Part shown: in pieces, positions 6,712-12,869 of the stretch
Layout: each line of letters opens with the position of its first letter
How positions within the stretch are numbered: position 1 is the first letter of the stretch
NCBI GenBank assembly: GCA_013696235.1
Contig: JACCYY010000339.1
Location: 1-13,534 of the forward strand
Source: Sporichthyaceae bacterium
GTDB taxonomy: Bacteria; Actinomycetota; Actinomycetes; JACCYY01
Direction of reading: 5' to 3'
DNA: 13,534 nt
The notes under the pieces: generated by a model
What the model was told of the DNA's origin: nothing
Seen by the model: only the letters and a program-made list of their open reading frames with translations
Databases searched by the model: none
Position numbers and translations under genes: made by a program

Positions 6712-7502
6712 ACGGCGATCGGTGCCCGGATCGCCGGGTGCGGGTCGTAGCCGATGACCTTGACCGAGTCGACGGCGAACGCGTCGAGGTCGCGTACGGC
6801 CGGGTCGAGCCAGAGCTCGGGCATCGGACGCGGGTCGCGAGCGAGCTGCTCGCGCGCCTGGTCGAGATGGTTCACGTAGAGGTGCGCGTCCCCGAACGTG
6901 TGCACGAAGTCACCGACCTCGAGATCGGTGACCTGCGCGACCATGTGTGTGAGCAGGGCGTACGACGCGATGTTGAACGGGACGCCGAGGAAGACGTCCG
7001 CCGACCGCTGGTAGAGCTGGCACGAGAGCCGACCGTCGGCGACGTAGAACTGGAACAGGGCGTGGCAGGGCGTGAGTGCCATCGCATCGAGGTCGGCCAC
7101 GTTCCAGGCGCTCACCACGTGGCGGCGCGAGTCGGGGTCGCGCCGGATCTGCTCGACGACCCAGGCGAGCTGGTCGACGTGCCCCCCGCTCGGCGTCGGC
7201 CACGACCGCCACTGGTAGCCGTAGATCGGTCCGAGGTCGCCGCCCGAGTCGGCCCACTCGTCCCAGATCGTGACGCCGTGCTCGCGCAACCAAGCGGTGT
7301 TGGTGTCGCCGCGGATAAACCAGAGCAGCTCCGCGACGACGGACCTGACGTGCACCTTCTTCGTCGTCACGAGCGGGAATCCGGCGCCGAGGTCGTAGCG
7401 CATCTGGTGGCCGAACACGCTCAACGTCCCGGTCCCCGTACGGTCGTCCTTGCGCACGCCCTCGTCCAGGATCCGCTGGACCAGGTCGAGGTACTGCCGC
7501 AC
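6708..7502 (-). CDS. thyA: Thymidylate synthase ThyA, intact copy
   Basis: ThyA methylates dUMP to dTMP using methylenetetrahydrofolate. Starting at the GTG at 7502-7500, the protein has 264 residues, the same as E. coli ThyA, with matching numbering. R21 is in DRTGTGT, the R126-R127 pair in [13 protein letters not shown], the catalytic C146 in [13 protein letters not shown]169 and N177 in [16 protein letters not shown], and the end is [14 protein letters not shown]. An in-frame ATG at 7529 would add 9 residues that the family lacks. TAGCGT (7515-7510) stands 7 nt before the GTG, so a leaderless mRNA is likely. The gene overlaps dfrA by 4 nt. A truncated second copy, about 93% identical in DNA, lies beyond trpS. 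Confidence 0.95.
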   Translation of the reverse strand: MRQYLDLVQRILDEGVRKDDRTGTGTLSVFGHQMRYDLGAGFPLVTTKKVHVRSVVAELLWFIRGDTNTAWLREHGVTIWDEWADSGGDLGPIYGYQWRSWPTPSGGHVDQLAWVVEQIRRDPDSRRHVVSAWNVADLDAMALTPCHALFQFYVADGRLSCQLYQRSADVFLGVPFNIASYALLTHMVAQVTDLEVGDFVHTFGDAHLYVNHLDQAREQLARDPRPMPELWLDPAVRDLDAFAVDSVKVIGYDPHPAIRAPIAV

Positions 7503-7509
7503 CCTTGCG

Positions 7510-7515
7510 ACGCTA
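7510..7515 (-). promoter_or_regulatory. Probable -10 element of thyA
   Basis: TAGCGT fits the actinobacterial TANNNT -10 pattern and ends 7 nt before the GTG start, which suits leaderless transcription. The truncated copy has TACGGT (9253-9248) at 6 nt from its GTG, so the duplicated segment includes this element. No clear -35 is visible. Confidence 0.5.
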
Positions 7516-7584
7516 GCACCGGCCGCCATCCCCTCCGCCCGCCTGACCGCTGGCGCGCCGTGATGTCGGCACGAAGCCACCCGG

Positions 7585-8574
7585 TCACGCCGCCGGGGCG
7601 AGCCCGATCGCGCGGTGCGCCCGCTCGAGCGTTGGCCCAGCGAGCTGGCGAGCCCGGCCTGCACCGTCGCGCAGCACCACGTCGAGGTCGCCGTCGTCTC
7701 GGATCTGCGCGTAGGTGCGCTGCACGGGCTCGAGCAGCGCGATCACCGCAGCCGCGACGTCACGCTTGAGGGCCACGTACGACTGGTAGGACTCCGCCAG
7801 AGGTACTGGATGGGTTCCGGTGAGCGCGCCGAGCACCGCGAGGAGGCTGCTCACCCCGGGCTTCTCGTCCGGCGCGTAGCGGACCACGCGGTCGCCGTCA
7901 GTGGTCGCCCGGCCGATCTTGCGCTCGACGACGCGTGGCGGGTCGAGCAACGAGATCACCCCGACGGACGACGTGCTGGTCTTGCCCATCTTCCGGGTCG
8001 GGTCGACCAGATCCATCACCCGAGCGACGTGCGCTGGATGGACGCCGGCCGGCACCACGAACGTCTCTCCGTACCGCCCGTTGAATCGATGGGCCAATGT
8101 CCGGGCCAGCTCCAGGTGCTGGCACTGGTCCTCACCGACGGTCACGAGATCGGTGTCGTACGCGAGGATGTCGGCGGCCATCAGCGCGGGATAGGTGAGC
8201 AGGGCCGCTCGTACGCGGTCCTGCGCACCCGCCTTCTCCCTGAACTGGATCATCCGCCGGAGCTCGCCGAAGGCCACAGTGGCCTCCATGAGGTACGCCA
8301 GCTCGGCGTGCGCCGGCACCTGCGACTGCACGAACAGCACGCTGCGGTCCGGGTCGACGCCGCAGGCGATCAGGAGTCCGGCGAGCTCGAGCGTGAGCTC
8401 GCTCAGGCGGCGCGGGTCGTGCTCGACGGTGAGCGAGTGGAGGTCGACGACCGCGTAACGGCACGCCGTCGTCGGGTCGTCCTGAAGATCGATCATCTGG
8501 CGGATCGCGCCGAGGTAGTTGCCGAGGTGGAGCGATCCGGTGGGCTTGAGTCCGGAGAACACGGTGGTGGTCAT
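7585..8574 (-). CDS. trpS: Tryptophanyl-tRNA synthetase, attenuator-controlled
   Basis: TrpRS activates tryptophan with ATP and charges tRNA-Trp. The 329-residue class I enzyme has [18 protein letters not shown] with the HIGH-type motif HLGN at 16-19, VVDLHSLTV at 42-50, [13 protein letters not shown] at 125-137, [13 protein letters not shown] at 146-158, and the second signature as KMGKT at 195-199 instead of KMSKS. The ATG at 8574 has a strong Shine-Dalgarno GAAGGAG (8585-8579) 4 nt upstream. The 5' leader encodes a Trp-rich peptide and attenuator hairpins, so expression should rise when charged tRNA-Trp falls. Streptomyces coelicolor carries an auxiliary indolmycin-resistant TrpRS regulated this way. 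That role here, with a second housekeeping trpS elsewhere, is inference. The flanking thyA copies suggest insertion or rearrangement. Confidence 0.95.
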   Translation of the reverse strand: MTTTVFSGLKPTGSLHLGNYLGAIRQMIDLQDDPTTACRYAVVDLHSLTVEHDPRRLSELTLELAGLLIACGVDPDRSVLFVQSQVPAHAELAYLMEATVAFGELRRMIQFREKAGAQDRVRAALLTYPALMAADILAYDTDLVTVGEDQCQHLELARTLAHRFNGRYGETFVVPAGVHPAHVARVMDLVDPTRKMGKTSTSSVGVISLLDPPRVVERKIGRATTDGDRVVRYAPDEKPGVSSLLAVLGALTGTHPVPLAESYQSYVALKRDVAAAVIALLEPVQRTYAQIRDDGDLDVVLRDGAGRARQLAGPTLERAHRAIGLAPAA

Positions 8575-8578
8575 GAGG

Positions 8579-8585
8579 CTCCTTC
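8579..8585 (-). promoter_or_regulatory. trpS ribosome binding site
   Basis: GAAGGAG on the minus strand, 4 nt before the ATG, is the strongest Shine-Dalgarno site I saw in the window. It fits a gene with a long structured leader, unlike the apparently leaderless neighbours. Confidence 0.85.
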
Positions 8586-8638
8586 AGGTGGGAGCCGCCC
8601 CGGGACGACGGAAGCCGCACGCGTTCCGGGCACAGAAC

Positions 8639-8661
8639 GGCCGCCTCGTCAGGAGGCGGCC
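8639..8661 (-). terminator. Attenuator terminator hairpin (segments 3:4) upstream of trpS
   Basis: GGCCGCCTC (8661-8653) and GAGGCGGCC (8647-8639) form a perfect 9-bp stem with a 5-nt loop. GTTCTGTG follows, a weak U-containing tail as is common in high-GC actinomycetes. It lies 64 nt before the trpS ATG and would stop transcription when Trp is plentiful. Confidence 0.8.
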
Positions 8662-8725
8662 GGGGGTCGGTGGTTCGCGCGAGGTCAGCGCGCGAGCACG
8701 CAGGGATCGGCCGCCTGCTGCGGCC
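8639..8725 (-). promoter_or_regulatory. Ribosome-mediated trp attenuator of trpS
   Basis: Four segments can be read on the minus strand. Segment 1, GGCCGC (8725-8720), begins inside the third Trp codon. Segment 2, AGGCGGCC (8716-8709), pairs by its GCGGCC with segment 1 to give a 6-bp hairpin. Segment 3 begins GGCCGCCT (8661-8654) and is exactly complementary to all 8 bases of segment 2. Segment 4 is GAGGCGGCC (8647-8639). A ribosome stalled on the first Trp codon would cover segment 1, free segment 2 to pair with 3, and so prevent the 3:4 terminator. Completed translation would let 1:2 and 3:4 form. The stop codon at 8687-8685 lies between segments 2 and 3, where a small CGCGCG hairpin is also possible. 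Confidence 0.82.
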
Positions 8726-8747
8726 ACCACCACTGTGCGCTGATCAT
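8685..8747 (-). CDS. Tryptophan-rich leader peptide of trpS
   Basis: A 20-codon ORF reads MISAQ, then three consecutive tryptophans (codons 6-8, TGGTGGTGG at 8732-8724), then [12 protein letters not shown] and TGA. Three tandem Trp codons in so short an ORF, directly ahead of hairpins and trpS, mark it as a regulatory leader peptide whose translation senses charged tRNA-Trp. The ATG lies 7 nt after a -10 element, so it is probably translated from a leaderless mRNA. The ATG also overlaps the stop of the truncated thyA frame (ATGA). Confidence 0.85.
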   Translation of the reverse strand: MISAQWWWPQQAADPCVLAR

Positions 8748-9241
8748 GGCGTCGAATGTACCACCGGCACGGCTCGTTCGTCAGGCGTCGTAGTCAGGGC
8801 GTGGCACGGCGTGAGCGCCATCGCGTCGAGGTCGGCGACGTTCCAGGCGCTCACCACGTGGCGCCGCGAGTCCGGATCGAGGCGGATCTGCTCGACGACC
8901 CGCGCGAGCTGGTCGACGTGCGCTCCGCTCGGCGTCGGCCACGACCGCCACTGGTAGCCGTAGATCGGGCCGAGGTCGCCGGCCGAGTCGGCCCACTCGT
9001 CCCAGATCGTGACGCCGTGATCGCGCAACCAGGCGGTGTTGGTGTCGCCGCGGATGAACCAGAGCAGCTCCGCGACGACGGACCTGACATGGACTTTCTT
9101 CGTGGTCACGAGCGGGAACCCGGCGGCGAGGTCGTAGCGCATCTGGTGGCCGAATACGCTCAGCGTGCCGGTGCCCGTCCGGTCTTCCTTGCGCACGCCC
9201 TCGTCAAGAATCTGCTGGACCAGGTCGAGGTACTGCCGCAC
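8744..9241 (-). pseudogene. Truncated duplicate of thyA
   Basis: From a GTG at 9241 this frame repeats ThyA residues 1-149 with 8 amino-acid changes. At DNA level I count about 33 mismatches in 445 bp against 7056-7500. Homology stops exactly after the CTG of LTPCHAL, position 8795. After that the frame reads 16 unrelated residues and stops at 8746-8744. It keeps the catalytic cysteine but loses D169, N177 and the whole C-terminal half needed for dUMP and folate binding, so it cannot be a working ThyA. Homology also extends about 20 bp upstream of the start and includes a TANNNT -10 (TACGGT, 9253-9248), so it may still be transcribed into the trpS leader. The first 149 codons are not interrupted, which suggests a fairly recent event or residual selection. 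Confidence 0.9.
8755..8784 (-). promoter_or_regulatory. trpS leader promoter
   Basis: CTGACG (8784-8779, 4 of 6 to TTGACA) is followed after 18 bp by TACATT (8760-8755). An extended -10 TGG stands directly before TACATT. The predicted start is at or beside the leader-peptide ATG at 8747. The promoter begins about 10 bp inside the non-thyA sequence that follows the thyA truncation point, as expected if the trpS cassette brought its own promoter. Confidence 0.7.
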
Positions 9242-9293
9242 CGCGCGACCGTAGCACCGGCCTCCGCCGGTGCCCGGTCGCGCCACGCGTCAG

Positions 9294-9838
9294 TTACCAG
9301 CGATGCGCCACGTCCAGCACGATGCGGGAGCTCGACCCCGGACCGGCCAGCGAGAACACCCGGAAGGGCAGCCGGGCCCGCGCGCCCAGCCCGATGGTCG
9401 TGTAGCCCTCGTAGCTGCCGCCCCACGCCACCTGCCGGAACGTCCGCCAGCCGCTCACATTGACGAGCTCCTGGGGGTCTGCGGGGTCGTACGTCGAGGC
9501 GCCCGTGTCGTCGTACGCGGGGTCGAGCAGCACGATCTCGAGGAGGGCTCCACCACGCAGCGGGATCACGGTCCCGCCCTGGTCGTACACCTGCGAGACG
9601 TACCGGACCTGGAACCCGTTTTCTGCGCCGCGGATGTCCATGACCAACCGGTCGTCGCAGTCGTGGCGGCCGCCGCGGACGTTCGTCAACGGTGCGGGCG
9701 AGGGCGCTCCGCCGTTCTTGGGCAGCGGCCCCAGGTGATGCCGCAGTACGCGGACTCGGTCGCCTGCGCGCTGGGTGCGAGAAGCGCAACCGAGCCGAGA
9801 ACCGCCGCTGCGGTGAGCCACTTGATCAATGTCTTCAT
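9294..9838 (-). pseudogene. Secreted AMIN-like domain protein, frameshifted after the signal peptide
   Basis: This resembles a common actinobacterial secreted protein family with an AMIN-like domain; its function is unknown to me and probably cell-envelope related. The ATG at 9838 starts a clear signal peptide (MKTLIKWLTAAAVLGSVALL, then APSAQA with cleavage likely after A26) followed by TESAYCGITWG. That frame then reaches a stop at 9688-9686. The rest of the protein continues in another frame as PLPKNGGAPSPAPLTNVRGG and RHDCDDRLVMDIRG, and ends at 9294 with SRIVLDVAHRW, TAA. Restoring one G in the GGGG run at 9732-9729 (TGG GGG CCG CTG) joins both into 181 residues. GAGGGGG (9852-9846) is a good Shine-Dalgarno site 7 nt upstream. 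It may be a true frameshift or a homopolymer error in the sequence. Confidence 0.8.
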
Positions 9839-9961
9839 CAGGGTTCCCCCTCGGTGTGCCGATCTTGTGCCAGGTAGAGGCCGAGCTCACCGCATCGGTT
9901 GACGCGACCTGATCGCGAAAACTGATCGCCGAAGCGGCAGGTCATCCTTCACCCTCGATGC
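9839..9961. other. Divergent promoter region between the AMIN-like gene and the MFS gene
   Basis: These 123 bp separate two divergently oriented genes and should contain both promoters. No strong -35/-10 pair is evident in either direction. An 8-bp direct repeat CTGATCGC occurs at 9909-9916 and 9922-9929, a 13-bp period; this could be a regulator site for the transporter but is weak evidence. Confidence 0.35.
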
Positions 9962-11251
9962 GTGCCACGTCGACGACTCCCCGCGTACGCGACGTGGATG
10001 GTCTATGCCGGCGCGTGGTCGTTCATCGGCGCGCTGTCCTGGACGACGGCTGCGGTGTACCTCGTCCGGGAGGTCGGCATGACGCCGTTGCAGCTCGTCC
10101 TCACCGGCACCGCGCTCGAGGTGTCCTATTTCATCTTCGAGATCCCCACGGGTGTCGTCGCGGACCTCTACTCCCGGCGACTCTCGCTCGTGACAGCCGC
10201 GGTGCTCAGTGGCGCGGCCATGATCATGACCGGCGCGGTTCCGACCGTCGCGGCGGTCCTCGTCGGTGCTGCTCTCTGGGGCTTCGGCTGGACGTTCCGC
10301 AGCGGCGCCGAGGACGCGTGGTTGGCCGACGAGATCGGACTGGCGCGGCTCGGGTTGGTCTACCAGCGGGCCGCCCAGCTGGAACGGGTGACCGGGCTGC
10401 TCGGGATCGGCGCTGCAGTCGGCCTCGCGATGGTCGACCTCCAGCTGCCGCTCGTGGCCGCCGGGGCGGTCACCCTGGCCCTCGCCGGCTTCCTCGCGCT
10501 GGCGATGCCCGAGGAAGGCTTCTCGCGACCCACGCGCACCCGGCCTGGCGGGCACGTACGGGACGCGGTCGCGGTCGCCCGGACCGGCTCGCTCCTCGTC
10601 CGGTCGCACCCCGTCCTCGTCCTCGTGCTCGGGATTGCGTTCGTGGTCGGCATGTGGGCCGAGGGCTTCGACCGGTTGTGGGAGGCGCACTTGCTGCTCG
10701 AGGTCGGCCTCCCCGAGCTCGGCAGGCTCGACGATGTCGCGTGGTTCGGCATCATCGCGGCCGGCTCGCTCGTGCTGTCGTTCGCCGTCGCGGCACCGCT
10801 CGTCACACGCGTCGGGCGGCTCGACCAGGCAGCGCTGGCGCGATTCCTCCTGCTCATGCACAGCCTGCTCATGATCACAGCGCTGGGGTTCGCGCTGGCC
10901 GGGTCGCTGTGGCTCGCCCTCGCCGCGTTCTGGGCGACGACCGTGGTCCGGGAGCTCGCTGGCGCACCGTACCGGACCTGGCTCAACGGAACGATCACCG
11001 ACTCCTCCGTCCGGGCCACCGTGCTGTCGATCGCCGGTGTGTCCGGCAGCGCCGGCGAGTGGGCCGGCGGGCCGCTGCTCGGCGCGGTGGGTACCCGATG
11101 GTCGGTGCGAACGGCGCTCGCGACCGGGGCGCTCCTGCTCGCGCCCTCGATCGTGCTGTTCGCACGCGCAGTCCGGCACCACGGCCGCGAGGCCAAGCTT
11201 GCGTCGGCGACGCTCGAACCCCCGGCTGACCGCACCGGTCAGGCGTCGTAG
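9962..11251 (+). CDS. MFS transporter
   Basis: A 429-residue multi-pass membrane protein of the major facilitator superfamily, probably a proton-driven exporter; the substrate cannot be told from sequence. Hydrophobic helices run throughout, for example VYAGAWSFIGALSWTTAAVY near the start, the pair AALVGAALWGFGWTF-like around 100, and LLLMHSLLMITALGFALAG in the C-terminal half. The loop after helix 2 reads FEIPTGVVADLYSRRLS, a variant of the MFS motif A (G-x-x-x-D-R-x-G-R-R). A hydrophilic central loop follows MPEEGFSRPTRTRPGG near 180-195. I chose the GTG at 9962 because it starts right before the positively charged PRRRLPAY; an ATG 36 bp later is the alternative. No Shine-Dalgarno site is visible. 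It is the only plus-strand gene, and its stop overlaps the paaE 3' end by 13 bp. Confidence 0.88.
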   Translation: MPRRRLPAYATWMVYAGAWSFIGALSWTTAAVYLVREVGMTPLQLVLTGTALEVSYFIFEIPTGVVADLYSRRLSLVTAAVLSGAAMIMTGAVPTVAAVLVGAALWGFGWTFRSGAEDAWLADEIGLARLGLVYQRAAQLERVTGLLGIGAAVGLAMVDLQLPLVAAGAVTLALAGFLALAMPEEGFSRPTRTRPGGHVRDAVAVARTGSLLVRSHPVLVLVLGIAFVVGMWAEGFDRLWEAHLLLEVGLPELGRLDDVAWFGIIAAGSLVLSFAVAAPLVTRVGRLDQAALARFLLLMHSLLMITALGFALAGSLWLALAAFWATTVVRELAGAPYRTWLNGTITDSSVRATVLSIAGVSGSAGEWAGGPLLGAVGTRWSVRTALATGALLLAPSIVLFARAVRHHGREAKLASATLEPPADRTGQAS

Positions 11252-12357
11252 TCGAGCACGACCCTCGGCGTCGTCGGGTGGGACTGGCAGGTCAGCACGT
11301 AGCCGCGCTCGACCTCGTCGTCCTCGAGCGCCCAGTTCTGGGTCATCTCGACCTCGCCCTCGATGATCTTGGCGCGGCAGGTGCCGCAGACACCGCCCTT
11401 GCAGGCGAATGGTGCATCCGACCGCTCGCGCAGGACGGCGTCGAGGACGCTGCCACCGTCGGGAGCCAGGTCGAACGACGTCCGCCGCCCGTCGAGCACG
11501 ACGGTGACCGCACTGGCGGTCGTGTCGGCCGCAGCCGCCGACGGAGGGGGTTGCGAGGTCGGCGGGATGTCGCCGACGAAGAAGAGCTCGGCGTGGATCT
11601 TGCGCTTCTCCACACCGCGATCCACGAGCAGCTGGCGGCCGCCGACGACCATGTCGTACGGGCCGCAGAGGAACCACGCATCGACGTCGGCGACCGGGAC
11701 GAGCGCAGCGAGGATACGTGCGAGGCGATCACGGTCGAGCCGACCGTGGAACAGCTCGACGTCGGGTTCCTCTCGCGACAGCACGTGCACGAGGTGCAGC
11801 CGCTCGGGATAGGTGTTCTTGAGGTCCTCGAGCTCCTCGAGGAACATGATCGACTTCGTGGTCCGGTTCCCGTAGAGCAACGTGAACCGGCTCTCGGGCT
11901 CGACTCGCAGGGCGGTGGCGAGGAGCGAGAGCACCGGCGTGATGCCGCTCCCCGCCGCGACTGCCACGTAGTGCTTGCGCTGGGTCCGGTCGAACGTCGT
12001 GGTGAACCGGCCGGTCGGTGTCATGACCTCGAGCTCGTCGCCCACCCGGAGCGTCCCGGCGACGAACCTGGAGAACGCGCCACCGCTCAACCGCTTCACC
12101 GCGACCCGGAGGAGGCCCGCACCCGCCGGTGCGCAGATCGAGTAGTTGCGCCGGACGTCGTCACCGACCACCGGTGACCGGATCGCCAGGTGCTGCCCGG
12201 CCTCGAAGTCGTACGCCTCGGCGAGCTCGGGTGGGACGTCGAACGAGATCGCGACGGCGTCGTCGGTCAGCAGCTCGATCTCGCTGACGCGCAACGAGTG
12301 GAACTCGGCGTGGCGGTGACCGGCCTCACGACCGGCGACGGCGACCTCCGTCGTCAT
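11239..12357 (-). CDS. paaE: Phenylacetyl-CoA epoxidase reductase subunit PaaE
   Basis: PaaE passes electrons from NADPH through FAD and a 2Fe-2S cluster to the PaaA di-iron oxygenase, which epoxidises the ring of phenylacetyl-CoA. The 372-residue protein has the FAD-binding RNYSICAP near residue 94, the nucleotide-binding AAGSGITPVLSLL, and FLCGPYDMV. A linker rich in Pro, Ser and Ala follows. The C-terminal plant-type ferredoxin has the cysteines of FACKGGVCGTC and a fourth in VLTCQSHP. The order (reductase, then ferredoxin) and length match PaaE. The ATG at 12357-12355 overlaps the paaD stop by one base (TGATG), so translation is coupled; the longer upstream frame runs inside paaD and is rejected. 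Confidence 0.95.
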   Translation of the reverse strand: MTTEVAVAGREAGHRHAEFHSLRVSEIELLTDDAVAISFDVPPELAEAYDFEAGQHLAIRSPVVGDDVRRNYSICAPAGAGLLRVAVKRLSGGAFSRFVAGTLRVGDELEVMTPTGRFTTTFDRTQRKHYVAVAAGSGITPVLSLLATALRVEPESRFTLLYGNRTTKSIMFLEELEDLKNTYPERLHLVHVLSREEPDVELFHGRLDRDRLARILAALVPVADVDAWFLCGPYDMVVGGRQLLVDRGVEKRKIHAELFFVGDIPPTSQPPPSAAAADTTASAVTVVLDGRRTSFDLAPDGGSVLDAVLRERSDAPFACKGGVCGTCRAKIIEGEVEMTQNWALEDDEVERGYVLTCQSHPTTPRVVLDYDA

Positions 12358-12869
12358 CAGATCGCCTTGAAGTGGTCGAAGGGTTCGGTGCACGTCTGGC
12401 ACACCCACAGCGACTTGCAAGCGGTCGAGCCGAAGCGACTGAGCTCGCGGGTGTCGAGGGAGTCGCACTGCGGACAGCGCACCGAGAGCGCGAGCGTGAC
12501 CGACTGGCTGCCGCGAACGGCCGACGAGGGCGGCGCGATTCCGTACATATGGAGCTTCGCCCTGCCGGCGTCACTCATCCAGTTTGTCGTCCAGGCCGGT
12601 GAGAGCACCGTGTGGATCTCCACGGTCTGCCACCCGGCATGCTCCAGCGCGGTTCGCACGTCATCGCGGATCACGTCCATCGCCGGACACCCGGAGTAGG
12701 TGGGCGTGATCGTCACGTGCACGGTTCCGGCGCCGTCGATCTGGACATCGCGGAGCACCCCGAGGTCGTCGATGGTGAGCACGGGCACTTCCGGGTCGGG
12801 CACGTCGGCGACGACCGACCGGGCCGCCGCGACGGTGGAGCGATCACGGTCGCAGGTGGGCGCGGTCAC
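12357..12869 (-). CDS. paaD: Phenylacetyl-CoA epoxidase maturation protein PaaD
   Basis: PaaD is the MIP18/DUF59-type factor of the paa epoxidase operon, thought to help assemble its iron centre. The 170-residue product has DPEVPVLTIDDLGVLRDVQ and TPTYSGCPAMDVI, the two family blocks with the conserved cysteine. It also has a C-terminal zinc-ribbon-like part with RCPQC and CQTC cysteine pairs and the end EPFDHFKAI. The start is placed at the GTG 12869-12867, which overlaps the paaC stop as GTGA; the adjacent GTG at 12872 is equally possible. A longer open frame to 13127 overlaps paaC and lacks protein-like composition, so it is not used. It is tightly coupled to paaC and paaE. Confidence 0.92.
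   Translation of the reverse strand: MTAPTCDRDRSTVAAARSVVADVPDPEVPVLTIDDLGVLRDVQIDGAGTVHVTITPTYSGCPAMDVIRDDVRTALEHAGWQTVEIHTVLSPAWTTNWMSDAGRAKLHMYGIAPPSSAVRGSQSVTLALSVRCPQCDSLDTRELSRFGSTACKSLWVCQTCTEPFDHFKAI

Noticed and set aside
9887..11677. 596-codon open frame on the minus strand opposite the MFS gene
   Set aside because: Low-complexity Arg/Asp/Glu composition and complete overlap with the MFS gene and paaE; the antisense of a hydrophobic GC-rich gene gives such frames.
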